A DNA stretch of 64,000 nucleotides, from NCBI RefSeq assembly GCF_018881635.1, contig NZ_JACVPY010000002.1, positions 29,374-93,373 on the forward strand, in the 5' to 3' direction. The DNA is from Polynucleobacter sp. UB-Piko-W3. Lineage in GTDB: Bacteria > Pseudomonadota > Gammaproteobacteria > Burkholderiales > Burkholderiaceae. The translations under genes and the position numbers were made by a program. The notes under the pieces are model-generated. The model was given only the letters and a program-made list of their open reading frames with translations, had not been told where the DNA came from and did no database searches. Shown here piece after piece: positions 7,614-16,261 of this stretch. Each line of letters begins with the position of its first letter. Position 1 is the first letter of the stretch.

Positions 7614-9842
7614 ATGAAAATGAATAATCAAAATATGGCATTAGAGAATATTGCACGCCGCGATTTCATTATTAAGGGTACGCTCCTTGGCGGCGGCTTA
7701 ATGTTAGGAATTGGTGCGGTACCAGATTTGGCTTATGCAGCAGGCGTTCAATATGATCCGAACACACCAACGAAGTTTGGTGATTCTGAAGTGAATGCTT
7801 GGGTGAGTATTACACCTGATGAAACTGTCTACATCAGAATTGCTCGCTCAGAAATGGGGCAGGGTACTCGCACTGGTTTAGCCCAACTCGTAGCTGAAGA
7901 GTTGGAATGCAATTGGAAAAAAGTTAAAACCCAATCTGCAACACCTGGCCAAAGCTTGGCTCGTAAGCGGGTATGGGGTGAGCATGGTACTGGCGGAAGT
8001 CGTGGCATTAGAATTTCTGAAGACTATGTGCGCCGTGGTGCAGCTGCAGCACGCATCATGCTGCTAGAGGCGGCAGCAAAGCAATGGAGTGTGCCTGTCA
8101 GTGAACTTAAAGTAGATAAGGGTGTCATTACCCACACTCCGACTGGCCGCAAAACTACTTACGGCAAGGTTGCGCAATTAGCGTCCACCTTAACTCCTCC
8201 AGATCCGAAGTCGATTACCTTACGAGACCCTCGAGAGTGGAAAGTAGCTGGACAGCCTTATGCCCGTCTCGATACTGCCAATAAGGTCAATGGCAGCAAG
8301 GTATATGGCATTGATTTGCAGTTACCGAATATGCTGTGCGCTTCAGTAAAAGCTTGCCCTGTATTTGGTGGTAAGTTAGTCAGTTACGATGAGGCCAAAA
8401 TCAAAGGTATGCGTGGCGTTAAGGGAGTTGTCAAAATTAATGACAGCACACTTGCAGTAGTTGCAGATACTTGGTGGCGTGCCAATACTGCGCTTAATGC
8501 GTTGCCAATTGTTTGGGATGAGGGAAAAAGCGCAAGTACTTCACAAGCTGGTATTGAGAAAATGCTCCGTGATGGCTTAGAAGAGCAGGGTGATTTTTGG
8601 CAGCGCAAAGTAGGTGATGCACCTGCAGCTATTAATAGTGCCAATAAAAAAGTCGAGGCAGTTTATTACACGCCGTTTAGAGCGCACGTCACGATGGAGC
8701 CTATGAATGCTACCGTCAAAATTACGGGCAATCTCGCAGAAGCTTGGGTTCCGACCCAAAATGGCGAAGGCTCGCTTGCAGCCTTATCAGAGGCCACTGG
8801 CATAGCGCTTGCTAACTGCGAAGTGTATAAATTGGATTCGGGTTGTGGCTTGGGCCGTCGCGGATCCACGCAAGATTTCACTACTTTTGCCGCTAAAGTA
8901 GCTCAGCAATATCCAGGGATACCAGTCAAAGTAGTTTGGAGTCGTGAGGAGGATTTAACGCAGGACTACTACCATCCGATTGCGATGGCCAAGATGAGTG
9001 CTGGTTTGGATAATGTCGGTAATTTAACTGGCATGCATATCAAAGTAGCAGGTCAGTCTATCAATGCCACTCTCGCACCGCAAAACATTAAGAATGGTAA
9101 GGATGAGCGTCAATTGCAAGGGCTTTATGAGAAGGGTCCTGATGCGCAATTAGGTTATACCTTCCCAACCCTGCTCACAGAATATGTGATGAAGAACACG
9201 CATGTTCCTGTAGGTCCATGGCGCGGCGTGAATACCAATCAAAACGGCATCTTCATGGAATGCTTTATGGATGAGTGTGCTAAGGCAGCCGGTAAAGATC
9301 CAGTGCAATTTAGGCAAGCCTTGATGCAAAGCCATCCAAAGCATTTAGCGGTGTTAAATGCTGCTGCCAAGAAAGCAAATTGGGAAAAGCCACTGCCTGC
9401 AGGCACCTATCGGGGTGTTGCCCAGTTTATGGGCTACGCTAGTTATTCTGCTTGCGTTGCTGAGGTCTCGGTAAAAAATAATGTTGTTAGCATTAGCCGC
9501 TTAGTGTTTGCCTTAGATTGCGGTCATGTGGTTAATCCGTATTTGACACGTGAACAGATTGAGGGCTCTGTAGCAATGGCCTTAGGAGCTATATTCGATC
9601 CCGAGATTACAGTGGAAAAAGGTCGAATTAAGCAGCAAAACCTCGATACTTACCCACTTCTCAAATTGGCATCCACTCCAAGAATTGAGACGGTTCTCGT
9701 ACCGACTTATGACTTTTGGGGTGGTGTAGGTGAGCCGACCATCTGCGTGGTTGGTCCTGCAGTTGCTAATGCCATTTCTGCTGCCATTGGTAGGCCAGTA
9801 CGCAGCTTCCCCCTCAGTAAAGAGGGCTTGAGCTTAGCTTAG
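7614..9842 (+). CDS. Molybdopterin-binding subunit of a molybdenum hydroxylase (IorB-like)
   Basis: This 742-residue large subunit binds the molybdenum cofactor and the substrate. A Tat signal (RRDFIIKG, RR at residues 15-16, followed by a Gly/Leu-rich run) shows export to the periplasm as a folded complex. Further on are GQGTRTGLAQLVAEEL, the GCGLGRRGS cofactor loop and, near the C-terminus, GVGEPTICVVGPAVANA, which contains the conserved catalytic glutamate. I chose ATG 7614 behind a clear AAGGAG; an upstream open frame would overlap the small subunit. A hairpin follows at 9863. Neither a cytochrome c subunit nor an XdhC-type chaperone is adjacent. Confidence 0.9.
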   Translation: MKMNNQNMALENIARRDFIIKGTLLGGGLMLGIGAVPDLAYAAGVQYDPNTPTKFGDSEVNAWVSITPDETVYIRIARSEMGQGTRTGLAQLVAEELECNWKKVKTQSATPGQSLARKRVWGEHGTGGSRGIRISEDYVRRGAAAARIMLLEAAAKQWSVPVSELKVDKGVITHTPTGRKTTYGKVAQLASTLTPPDPKSITLRDPREWKVAGQPYARLDTANKVNGSKVYGIDLQLPNMLCASVKACPVFGGKLVSYDEAKIKGMRGVKGVVKINDSTLAVVADTWWRANTALNALPIVWDEGKSASTSQAGIEKMLRDGLEEQGDFWQRKVGDAPAAINSANKKVEAVYYTPFRAHVTMEPMNATVKITGNLAEAWVPTQNGEGSLAALSEATGIALANCEVYKLDSGCGLGRRGSTQDFTTFAAKVAQQYPGIPVKVVWSREEDLTQDYYHPIAMAKMSAGLDNVGNLTGMHIKVAGQSINATLAPQNIKNGKDERQLQGLYEKGPDAQLGYTFPTLLTEYVMKNTHVPVGPWRGVNTNQNGIFMECFMDECAKAAGKDPVQFRQALMQSHPKHLAVLNAAAKKANWEKPLPAGTYRGVAQFMGYASYSACVAEVSVKNNVVSISRLVFALDCGHVVNPYLTREQIEGSVAMALGAIFDPEITVEKGRIKQQNLDTYPLLKLASTPRIETVLVPTYDFWGGVGEPTICVVGPAVANAISAAIGRPVRSFPLSKEGLSLA

Positions 9843-9862
9843 AGTGTTAGTGCAGTTCCCGC

Positions 9863-9896
9863 TAAACGACCCATCCTTTAAACGGTGGGTCGTTTA
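9863..9896. terminator. Hairpin between the molybdenum hydroxylase and msrQ
   Basis: An 11-bp inverted repeat, TAAACGACCCA at 9863-9873 and TGGGTCGTTTA at 9886-9896, encloses a 12-base loop. Only a weak T-run follows, so it may be a weak terminator or processing site. It is ten bases before the msrQ start. Confidence 0.5.
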
Positions 9897-9906
9897 ATAT
9901 GCACTG

Positions 9907-10500
9907 ATGAAGTATCTCAAGAGCCCCCTATTTTTTATTTCGCTATTGCCATTGGGGCGCTTAGTATGGCTTGGCTTTCAGGATAATTTAGGGGCTAATC
10001 CGATTGAGTTTGTTACTCGCTCTACCGGCACCTGGGCGCTAGTATTTTTGTGCATCACCTTGGCGATGACGCCAATGCGTCTTCTGACTGGCTGGAGTGC
10101 CTGGATTTCTTGGCGCCGAATGTTTGGCCTATTTTGTTTCTTCTACGCCGGTATCCATTTTGCGATTTGGTTTTGGCTAGATCAAGATTTAGATCTTCAG
10201 GCAATGTGGGCTGACGTAGTGAAGCGCCCCTTTATTACGATGGGCTTTATAACATTTGTGCTCTTGATTCCTTTGGCTCTGACATCGAACAGGTGGGCTG
10301 TGCGTGCCTTAGGTCGGCGCTGGAGCTTACTTCATAAGCTAATTTATGTGCTTGCTTGTACGGCAGTACTTCATTATTGGTGGCATAAGGCAGGCAAGAA
10401 TGATTTGCAGACAGTCTCTATTTATGGATCAGTTGTTTTGTTATTACTGCTATGCCGCTTACCATGGCTAAGAGCCTATTTGCAAAAGAGACAAACTTAA
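9907..10500 (+). CDS. msrQ: Protein-methionine-sulfoxide reductase haem-binding subunit MsrQ
   Basis: MsrQ (YedZ) is the inner-membrane b-type haem protein that passes electrons from the respiratory chain or flavin to MsrP. The 197-residue protein has about six membrane spans, and the recognisable GLFCFFYAGIHFAIWFW helix and LHKLIYVLACTAVLHYWW helix hold the haem-ligand histidines. The early motif GANPIEFVTRSTGTW is typical. It starts 64 bp after the molybdenum hydroxylase, and msrP is 8.6 kb upstream, an unusual separation. It converges with an outer-membrane gene three bases later. Confidence 0.9.
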   Translation: MKYLKSPLFFISLLPLGRLVWLGFQDNLGANPIEFVTRSTGTWALVFLCITLAMTPMRLLTGWSAWISWRRMFGLFCFFYAGIHFAIWFWLDQDLDLQAMWADVVKRPFITMGFITFVLLIPLALTSNRWAVRALGRRWSLLHKLIYVLACTAVLHYWWHKAGKNDLQTVSIYGSVVLLLLLCRLPWLRAYLQKRQT

Positions 10501-10503
10501 TTT

Positions 10504-11370
10504 TTAAAACTCAGTCGTATAGCGAAGAATAAAGCGACGTGTTTCTACAAAACCATTTTTGATTTCCATATCACGCCCATATTGCAGGCTGATTCTGCCA
10601 AAGGGGTAATACGCTAAGGCGCTCAGTAAATACCGTTGGGTATTGACGACGTTATTTTGATAGGCGTTGCCAATTGTCGTCGCCCCGCCAGCGACATAAA
10701 AATATGAGGCACCAACAGTATAGGTTTGATTGAATTTATAAATCGGACCCAACTGAGTTGATGTTAAAGGCTTCTGATTTAAAGAAGTATTACTTGCCAC
10801 GCCGCATGCGGCAGCGCATTGACTGTTGCCACCAAACCACATGGTTCCAACCGCAACCATCCCATCGAGATTGCCAACAATAGGCTGTTGATAACCCATC
10901 TGAATATCCGATCTATAACGGTTTTCGCCTGTATTAAAGGGCTGTTGACTGTTATAACTTCCGGTGGGTAGGGTCAAGTAGCCTGCAACACCAAAATAGC
11001 GTCTATTGACTCTATCGGAGTAGGGCCAAAAGGCACTCGCTAGCGTCACGTCTCCAACGCCAGTGGCTGCTGGATACATACCCAAAGATCCTCCAGGCTT
11101 AATGCTTCCATATGGCAGTTGAATAAAAGAGACTGCTGGCAAATCTTTGACGGTATAGGAAGTCACTAAACGAAGGATTGCCGTTTGCGCACTAACATCG
11201 GGGCTAGCATAAGGTCTAGCACTTACTACAGAACCATTTTTATAGTAAGTAGTGTTATCAGTATTGACGTAACTAATCATTGCATGATTTTTACCAGGCA
11301 ATGGAGCAACAATATCGTTAGGTTGTAAATCAACCGCCCATACGGCCAAAGGCTGAATCAGGGCACACAA
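10504..11370 (-). CDS. Outer-membrane beta-barrel protein (phenol-degradation MetA-like transporter family)
   Basis: A barrel protein of about 290 residues with alternating hydrophobic strands and a final phenylalanine (RYTTEF), the usual outer-membrane assembly signal. VGDVTLASAFWPY and YLTLPTGSYN resemble the MetA-pathway barrel family (Pfam Phenol_MetA_deg). The start is uncertain: the given coordinate uses TTG, and the in-frame sequence continues upstream to a stop at about 11116-11118 of the 11,100s (bases 11416-11418) with no ATG or GTG but with a basic residue before the hydrophobic stretch, as if part of a signal peptide. Substrate unknown. It is convergent with msrQ. Confidence 0.68.
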   Translation of the reverse strand: MCALIQPLAVWAVDLQPNDIVAPLPGKNHAMISYVNTDNTTYYKNGSVVSARPYASPDVSAQTAILRLVTSYTVKDLPAVSFIQLPYGSIKPGGSLGMYPAATGVGDVTLASAFWPYSDRVNRRYFGVAGYLTLPTGSYNSQQPFNTGENRYRSDIQMGYQQPIVGNLDGMVAVGTMWFGGNSQCAAACGVASNTSLNQKPLTSTQLGPIYKFNQTYTVGASYFYVAGGATTIGNAYQNNVVNTQRYLLSALAYYPFGRISLQYGRDMEIKNGFVETRRFILRYTTEF

Positions 11371-11451
11371 GAGGAGATGCCGATAAATTTGTATGAAGTT
11401 ATTGTAGTTAAATTGTCAGAAGTCAGTTGAAGGCTCACATACAATAGTTAG

Positions 11452-11772
11452 ATGAATATCTCCCTAAAGCTCGCACTCTGTCTTGTATTGGTAGGGTGCT
11501 CAACAGCGCAGCAAGGACCACCGCCAAAGGGATCACAGACTTCCCCCGTTTACTCTCCTGAGTAATTAAGAGAGTTTAATAATCAACCAGTTGCCTTAAG
11601 CGAAGGGCCATTTGGCCCAGTTGCTACTCCACCCCTAAAACAGGGTCTGACAAAACAGTCACCGGGGGATTCAAAATACTTTAGTCAGCCTAAGGGAGAG
11701 CAAGAGGCAGAGGCTATTGAAACCCAATCGGTCGATCCTTATACGCCAGGCACCCCGGTTTATCGCTTCTAG
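11452..11772 (+). pseudogene. Lipoprotein gene interrupted by an in-frame stop
   Basis: ATG 11452 opens a lipoprotein signal (hydrophobic run, then LVGCS lipobox with cysteine at residue 16) and a Pro/Gln-rich region. A TAA at 11563-11565 stops it at codon 38. The same frame then stays open for 69 more codons to TAG 11770, in the same Pro/Gln/Ser-rich style and ending DPYTPGTPVYRF. The simplest reading is one nonsense change in a 106-residue lipoprotein. Alternatively, a 37-residue lipopeptide is made and the rest is remnant. No homolog is recognised. Confidence 0.6.
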
Positions 11773-11822
11773 CTTTGGGCTACTGTTACCATTGAAGCTC
11801 ATTTTTAGAAAGATCAAGTCTC

Positions 11823-12665
11823 ATGAATTTATTCATATTCCTATTTAAATCGAAGTTAAACACTTTATTAGTTGTCAGTTTCTTGTCGGTAGTATTAATG
11901 AGTGCTGCACAGGCTCAACAAAGCGGTTTACCCATTAATGCAGCAGCTTCTGTGAATGGCGCCATTATTACCAACGATATGGTGGAGCAGGGCATTAAGA
12001 TAGCGATCTCACAAGGGCAGAAAGATAGCCCTGAGTTGCGTCAAGCCGTTGTGCAGAAATTTATTGAAGTATTACTTCTTTCACAGCGCGCAGAGAGCAG
12101 TGGTTTAGCAAATTCCGATAAGGCAAATACTCAATTGATGTTGATCCGTCAAAATTATTTAGCTGATCTTCAGTTATCTACTTTTATGGCGCAAAACCCG
12201 ATTAGCGATGCCGATATTCAAGCTGAGTACAACAAAGAGATTGCCTCGCTTGGTCCTCAAGGAATGTTGGTCGAATATAAGATGAGTGATATAGCGCTTG
12301 CTACTGAAGCGGATGCACAAGCAGCATTAAACCGTATTAAAAAAGGCGAGCCATTTGATAAGGTGGCAAAAAATGTTTCTCTTGCGCCTAATAAAGTACA
12401 GGGTGGCGCTGTTGGCTGGGTTCAGACTGGACAGGTTCCTCCGCAAATTTCAGCGGTATTGGTCAATCTAGCTAAGGGTCAAGTATCCCAGGCGCCAATT
12501 CAGTTAGAGCAAGGCTGGTATTTAGTGAGACTGGAAGATAAGAGAAGTAGCAAGCCACCTACATTAGATCAAGCGAAGGCTGCGATTCGTAATGGCTTAG
12601 CACAAAGAAAACAATTTGAGTTTTTATCTCAGATCGCTAAAGAATCGAAGATCGTCATTCAGTAA
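11823..12665 (+). CDS. Parvulin-type peptidylprolyl isomerase (periplasmic foldase)
   Basis: A 280-residue secreted isomerase that helps fold envelope proteins by turning proline bonds. An N-terminal signal (hydrophobic residues 14-30, AQA cleavage near 31) precedes a SurA/PrsA-like helical N-domain (residues 40-125) and a single parvulin rotamase domain at about 145-235 (GEPFDKVAKNVS, GGAVGWVQTGQVPP, GWYLVRLED). A short C-terminal helix completes it. A strong hairpin terminator follows. It is not surA itself, which has two rotamase domains. Confidence 0.88.
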   Translation: MNLFIFLFKSKLNTLLVVSFLSVVLMSAAQAQQSGLPINAAASVNGAIITNDMVEQGIKIAISQGQKDSPELRQAVVQKFIEVLLLSQRAESSGLANSDKANTQLMLIRQNYLADLQLSTFMAQNPISDADIQAEYNKEIASLGPQGMLVEYKMSDIALATEADAQAALNRIKKGEPFDKVAKNVSLAPNKVQGGAVGWVQTGQVPPQISAVLVNLAKGQVSQAPIQLEQGWYLVRLEDKRSSKPPTLDQAKAAIRNGLAQRKQFEFLSQIAKESKIVIQ

Positions 12666-12679
12666 AAGATTTACACAAT

Positions 12680-12707
12680 AAAAAAGAGCTCTACGGAGCT
12701 CTTTTTT
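12680..12707. terminator. Bidirectional terminator between the parvulin gene and folA
   Basis: A 12-bp perfect stem (AAAAAAGAGCTC at 12680-12691, GAGCTCTTTTTT at 12696-12707) with a TACG loop. T-runs are present on both strands. It lies between the convergent parvulin and folA genes. Confidence 0.9.
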
Positions 12708-12732
12708 CTTTAGGCATTACTTGAATGCATAC

Positions 12733-13221
12733 TTATTTGCGCTCAAGTGTTACAAAGTTGAAGGTGATATCACCCTCTGATCCTGGGGTACGCTCTACCT
12801 CTTTCCAAGAATCTGCATCAGGGACCTCAAAGAAGGTATCGCCATCATTAACATCGATATCAATTTCGGTGATGTAAAGACGATCTGCTTTTACAAAGGC
12901 TTGCTTAAAGAGCTGTTCGCCACCAATCACAAAGACCCGTGGTGCTTCGCTTAGACGATTTAAGGCCTCATCCAGTGAGCCCGCAAGTTCTGCGCCCTCG
13001 AGTTTGAACTGCGCATTACGACTCACCACAATATTGCGACGGCCAGGCAGTGGGCGGCCAATCGATTCCCAAGTCTTACGTCCCATAATGACCGGGTGGC
13101 CCATCGTCACACGCTTAAAGAATTGCAAATCAGCCGAGATTTTCCAAGGCATCTGGTTATCACGACCAATGACATGGTCACGCGAGCGAGCAACAATCAC
13201 AGAAATAGCAGGTTGGGTCAT
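12733..13221 (-). CDS. folA: Dihydrofolate reductase
   Basis: DHFR reduces dihydrofolate to tetrahydrofolate with NADPH. The 162-residue protein has the classical order: GRDNQMPWKISADLQFFK near residues 17-35, MGRKTWESIGRPLPGR with the NADPH-binding helix, FVIGGEQLF near 95 and the YITEID strand. I chose ATG 13221; a TTG three bases upstream is also in frame. thyA ends 14 bp upstream on the same strand, so folA is the second gene of a thyA-folA pair regenerating the folate that thymidylate synthase oxidises. Confidence 0.96.
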   Translation of the reverse strand: MTQPAISVIVARSRDHVIGRDNQMPWKISADLQFFKRVTMGHPVIMGRKTWESIGRPLPGRRNIVVSRNAQFKLEGAELAGSLDEALNRLSEAPRVFVIGGEQLFKQAFVKADRLYITEIDIDVNDGDTFFEVPDADSWKEVERTPGSEGDITFNFVTLERK

Positions 13222-13238
13222 CAAATGCTTTCTGATTC

Positions 13239-14033
13239 TTAGATCGCTACAGGAGCTTTGATGTGTGGATGTGATTCGTAGCCCAGGATTTCAAAATCCT
13301 CAAACTCGTAATCAAAGATAGAATCTGGTTTACGCAAAATATTCAGTTTTGGTAGTGGGAAGAAATCCCTCGATAACTGCAGATCTACTTGCTCCAAATG
13401 ATTGCTATAGAGATGGCAATCGCCACCAGTCCAAATAAAGTCACCCACCTCCAAATTGCATTGCTGCGCCATCATATGCGTGAGTAGAGCATAGCTAGCA
13501 ATATTGAATGGCACACCCAAGAAAATATCAGCACTGCGTTGGTAGAGTTGGCAGGATAGCTTGCCATCTGCAACATAGAATTGGAAGAAGGCATGACAAG
13601 GTGCTAAAGCCATGCGGGGAATATCGGCAACGTTCCATGCAGAAACAATAATACGACGTGAATCTGGATTTTTCTTGATAGTCTCTACAACTTCAGAGAT
13701 CTGATCGATATGTTTGCCATTGGGTGCTGGCCATGAGCGCCACTGGTAACCATAGATCGGGCCGAGTTCGCCATCGGGGGCGGCCCATTCATTCCAGATC
13801 GACACGCCACGCTCTTTAAGCCAGTTGTTATTAGTGCTACCTTTGAGAAACCAGAGTAATTCATAGATGATGGATTTGAGGTGTAACTTCTTTGTCGTGA
13901 CCATCGGAAAGCCATCAGCTAAGTTAAAGCGCATCTGATGCCCAAATACCGAGATAGTGCCTGTGCCTGTCCTATCGGACTTTTGGACGCCCTTTGCAAG
14001 GACTTCTTTCATGAGATCGTGATATTGGCGCAT
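13239..14033 (-). CDS. thyA: Thymidylate synthase
   Basis: ThyA makes dTMP from dUMP using methylene-tetrahydrofolate. At 264 residues it equals the usual length of the bacterial enzyme. The active-site cysteine is in [13 protein letters not shown], and the dUMP-binding arginine stretch ([18 protein letters not shown]) and the [10 protein letters not shown] strand are intact. It is the upstream gene of the thyA-folA pair. Confidence 0.97.
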   Translation of the reverse strand: MRQYHDLMKEVLAKGVQKSDRTGTGTISVFGHQMRFNLADGFPMVTTKKLHLKSIIYELLWFLKGSTNNNWLKERGVSIWNEWAAPDGELGPIYGYQWRSWPAPNGKHIDQISEVVETIKKNPDSRRIIVSAWNVADIPRMALAPCHAFFQFYVADGKLSCQLYQRSADIFLGVPFNIASYALLTHMMAQQCNLEVGDFIWTGGDCHLYSNHLEQVDLQLSRDFFPLPKLNILRKPDSIFDYEFEDFEILGYESHPHIKAPVAI

Positions 14034-14068
14034 ATAAATATTGGCAAAAATGGATAATTAGGGATAGC

Positions 14069-15115
14069 TTACTCGAATGCTGGCGAACTCACTCCAAGAA
14101 CCTTGTGGAGCTTGGTTGAGGTGGTGGTGTACTGGAGTTGAATGTGTTTTTCTGGGTTGAGATAGGCGGCTGCAGCAAAGGCTGCTAAGGCTGCCTCATG
14201 AAATCCTGACAAAATCAGTTTTTTCTTGCCTGGGTAAATATTGATATCCCCCACGGCGTATATTCCAGGAATGCTGGTTTGAAATTTTTCGGTATCGACA
14301 CTCACTTGCTTGCGCTCAATATCTAGGCCCCAATCGGCAATCGGCCCAAGCTTAGGTGAAAGACCAAAAAAGATCAGGAGATCATCTACTGAGATTTCAT
14401 GATCTTTACTCTCAATGTCAGTGACAATGATTTTTGAGATCTGATCATGCTCAACTTCATAGTGAGTAATCTGTCCAATCAATAATTGCATTTGCTTGTT
14501 TTGACAAAGCTCACGCATTTTGGCAATCGATGCGGGAGCTGCTTTAAAGTCATCACGACGATGAATGAGAGTGACGCTTGCAGCCTTGCCCACAAAATAC
14601 AAGGCCCAATCTAAAGCGGTATCGCCACCACCACAAATAACAATCTTTTTACCGGTAAATTTCTCTGGATTTTTAACGCCATAAAAAATCTGCTTACCCA
14701 CAAAAGCCTCCATACCATCTAGATTGAGGGTGCGAGGCTGAAAGGCACCTACGCCACCAGCAATAAAGACTGTCTTGCTCAAGAAGTGTTGATCTTTTGA
14801 GGTGCTAATTAAAAAACGGCCATCCGCTTGTTTCTCCAGCTGGCTCACTTCTTGCCCCAAATGAAATTGAGCGCCAAAGGGTTTGATTTGCTTTAGTAGA
14901 TTTTCAGTAAGCTCACGTCCAGTACAGACAGGAATGGCTGGAATATCGTAGATAGGTTTATCTGGATACAGTTCAATGCATTGCCCACCAGCTTCTGGAA
15001 GAGCATCAATGACATGCGCTTTGATTTCTAGAAGACCAAGTTCGAAGACTTGAAAAAGGCCCACAGGTCCGGCGCCAATAATGACAGCGTCGGTTTGTGT
15101 GGGTGAGTGCAGCAC
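14069..15115 (-). CDS. Ferredoxin--NADP reductase, thioredoxin-reductase-like
   Basis: A 348-residue FAD enzyme of the TrxR-like ferredoxin-NADP+ reductase family (YumC type). The N-terminal FAD motif is [10 protein letters not shown], the NADPH motif [12 protein letters not shown] near residue 165, and the C-terminal FAD segment [14 protein letters not shown]. It lacks the CxxC redox pair of true thioredoxin reductases. It starts with GTG. Its neighbour 27 bp upstream is a 7Fe ferredoxin, so the two probably form one electron-transfer couple in a single transcript. Confidence 0.9.
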   Translation of the reverse strand: MLHSPTQTDAVIIGAGPVGLFQVFELGLLEIKAHVIDALPEAGGQCIELYPDKPIYDIPAIPVCTGRELTENLLKQIKPFGAQFHLGQEVSQLEKQADGRFLISTSKDQHFLSKTVFIAGGVGAFQPRTLNLDGMEAFVGKQIFYGVKNPEKFTGKKIVICGGGDTALDWALYFVGKAASVTLIHRRDDFKAAPASIAKMRELCQNKQMQLLIGQITHYEVEHDQISKIIVTDIESKDHEISVDDLLIFFGLSPKLGPIADWGLDIERKQVSVDTEKFQTSIPGIYAVGDINIYPGKKKLILSGFHEAALAAFAAAAYLNPEKHIQLQYTTTSTKLHKVLGVSSPAFE

Positions 15116-15142
15116 GAATTCTCGAAAAAGGGAATTAAGAAA

Positions 15143-15466
15143 TTACTTGATTAGCTGATCGAGTTTATTTTTAACATCTTTCCAATCATCCGCATCTGGA
15201 AGGCCAGCTTTGGACTTGGTAATAGAGTCCCAGGTCGGGGAAAGGTCAGCATTGAGCTTAATAAAGGCCTGTTGATCACCGGGAACATCATCTTCAGCAT
15301 AAATAGCATTTACAGGGCACTCTGGAACACAGACAGCGCAGTCAATGCATTCGTCTGGATCAATCACTAAAAAATTGGGGCCCTCACGAAAGCAGTCAAC
15401 AGGGCAAACATCAACACAGTCGGTATATTTGCAGCGGATGCAGGATTCGGTAACAACGTAGGTCAT
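15143..15466 (-). CDS. fdxA: 7Fe ferredoxin FdxA
   Basis: A 107-residue electron carrier. The first cluster motif [18 protein letters not shown] fits the [3Fe-4S] site of Azotobacter-type ferredoxin I, and [16 protein letters not shown] supplies the [4Fe-4S] site. The C-terminal extension of about 45 residues is normal for this family. I chose ATG 15466, giving [12 protein letters not shown], the standard start, instead of an upstream in-frame codon at 15490. It is followed by its likely reductase partner. Confidence 0.93.
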   Translation of the reverse strand: MTYVVTESCIRCKYTDCVDVCPVDCFREGPNFLVIDPDECIDCAVCVPECPVNAIYAEDDVPGDQQAFIKLNADLSPTWDSITKSKAGLPDADDWKDVKNKLDQLIK

Positions 15467-15652
15467 GGTCTTTAATCTAAAGAGCCCCAACGGGGACTGT
15501 TAAGTTATAAAACCCCAATTTTAGCTGAAATGGCCAAGTTTTCAGGCAAAGCCTCATTTAGGGCTTTGAGACCATTTTCCCAAGCTAAACCCCCCCAATT
15601 GATTACACTTTAGGCATTGGCATCAATAAACCCTATTAGGAAAGAATGAATT

Positions 15653-16189
15653 ATGGAAGAGTATCGGCTGCAGATCGATAAAACAGCAAAACCTTTGATG
15701 ATTATCGATTACACCTTTGGAGGTGATCGAAGTCTGGAGTTGATGAAGTCTACCAACCTGCCCACTGCCTTGCAAAATGCCAAGGTGAAGACGGAGTTTG
15801 ATTTAGCCCATGCGTGGAGCGATTTTGCCCGCAAGTATTTGGAGAGTACACAAGAGATCGCAGGAACGCCCTTATGCTGGGGTGGACATTACGATCAATT
15901 AGGCAGGGTAATGCTCGAAATGATGCGTCTTAGTCGAGATAAGCAAGCGATGGTGGATACAGAAGTCTACGAAATCATTCCCCAACTTGAAGAGATTCCT
16001 TTTGTGAGCAGACCCGCTACTCTTGAAGATAAGATGTTTTGCCGTATCTGGCTTTCTTTAATTCGTCATCCCGCTTTTATTGAGATGGAGTTAGACGAAG
16101 ATGAGTTAGCAGCATTTAACTACTGGCAAGGTCTATTTACGATTGCCTTAGGTAAGACCAATAGTGAGCTCCTAAAACAGGCTGCTTAG
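15653..16189 (+). CDS. Conserved-looking hypothetical protein
   Basis: A 178-residue soluble protein with no signal peptide or membrane span. A good Shine-Dalgarno (AGGAAAG) precedes ATG 15653. It reads as mostly helical, with tryptophans and a CWGGHYDQLGRVMLEMM segment. I do not recognise a family. It stands alone, divergent from fdxA and convergent with the TRAP transporter, with a strong terminator after it. Confidence 0.7.
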   Translation: MEEYRLQIDKTAKPLMIIDYTFGGDRSLELMKSTNLPTALQNAKVKTEFDLAHAWSDFARKYLESTQEIAGTPLCWGGHYDQLGRVMLEMMRLSRDKQAMVDTEVYEIIPQLEEIPFVSRPATLEDKMFCRIWLSLIRHPAFIEMELDEDELAAFNYWQGLFTIALGKTNSELLKQAA

Positions 16190-16211
16190 TTCTTTTCATA
16201 GGTAGGCATAA

Positions 16212-16239
16212 AAAAAGCGCTCCGTGAAGAGCGCTTTTT
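16212..16239. terminator. Bidirectional terminator between the hypothetical gene and dctM
   Basis: An 11-bp stem, AAAAAGCGCTC at 16212-16222 and GAGCGCTTTTT at 16229-16239, with a six-base loop. It serves the convergent genes ending at 16189 and 16262. Confidence 0.9.
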
Positions 16240-16261
16240 CTTTTAGTAAAACTACCAGACA

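Noticed and set aside
11563..11565. Selenocysteine or programmed read-through at the lipoprotein stop codon
   Set aside because: TAA is not the selenocysteine codon, and no context for read-through is evident. A nonsense mutation is simpler.
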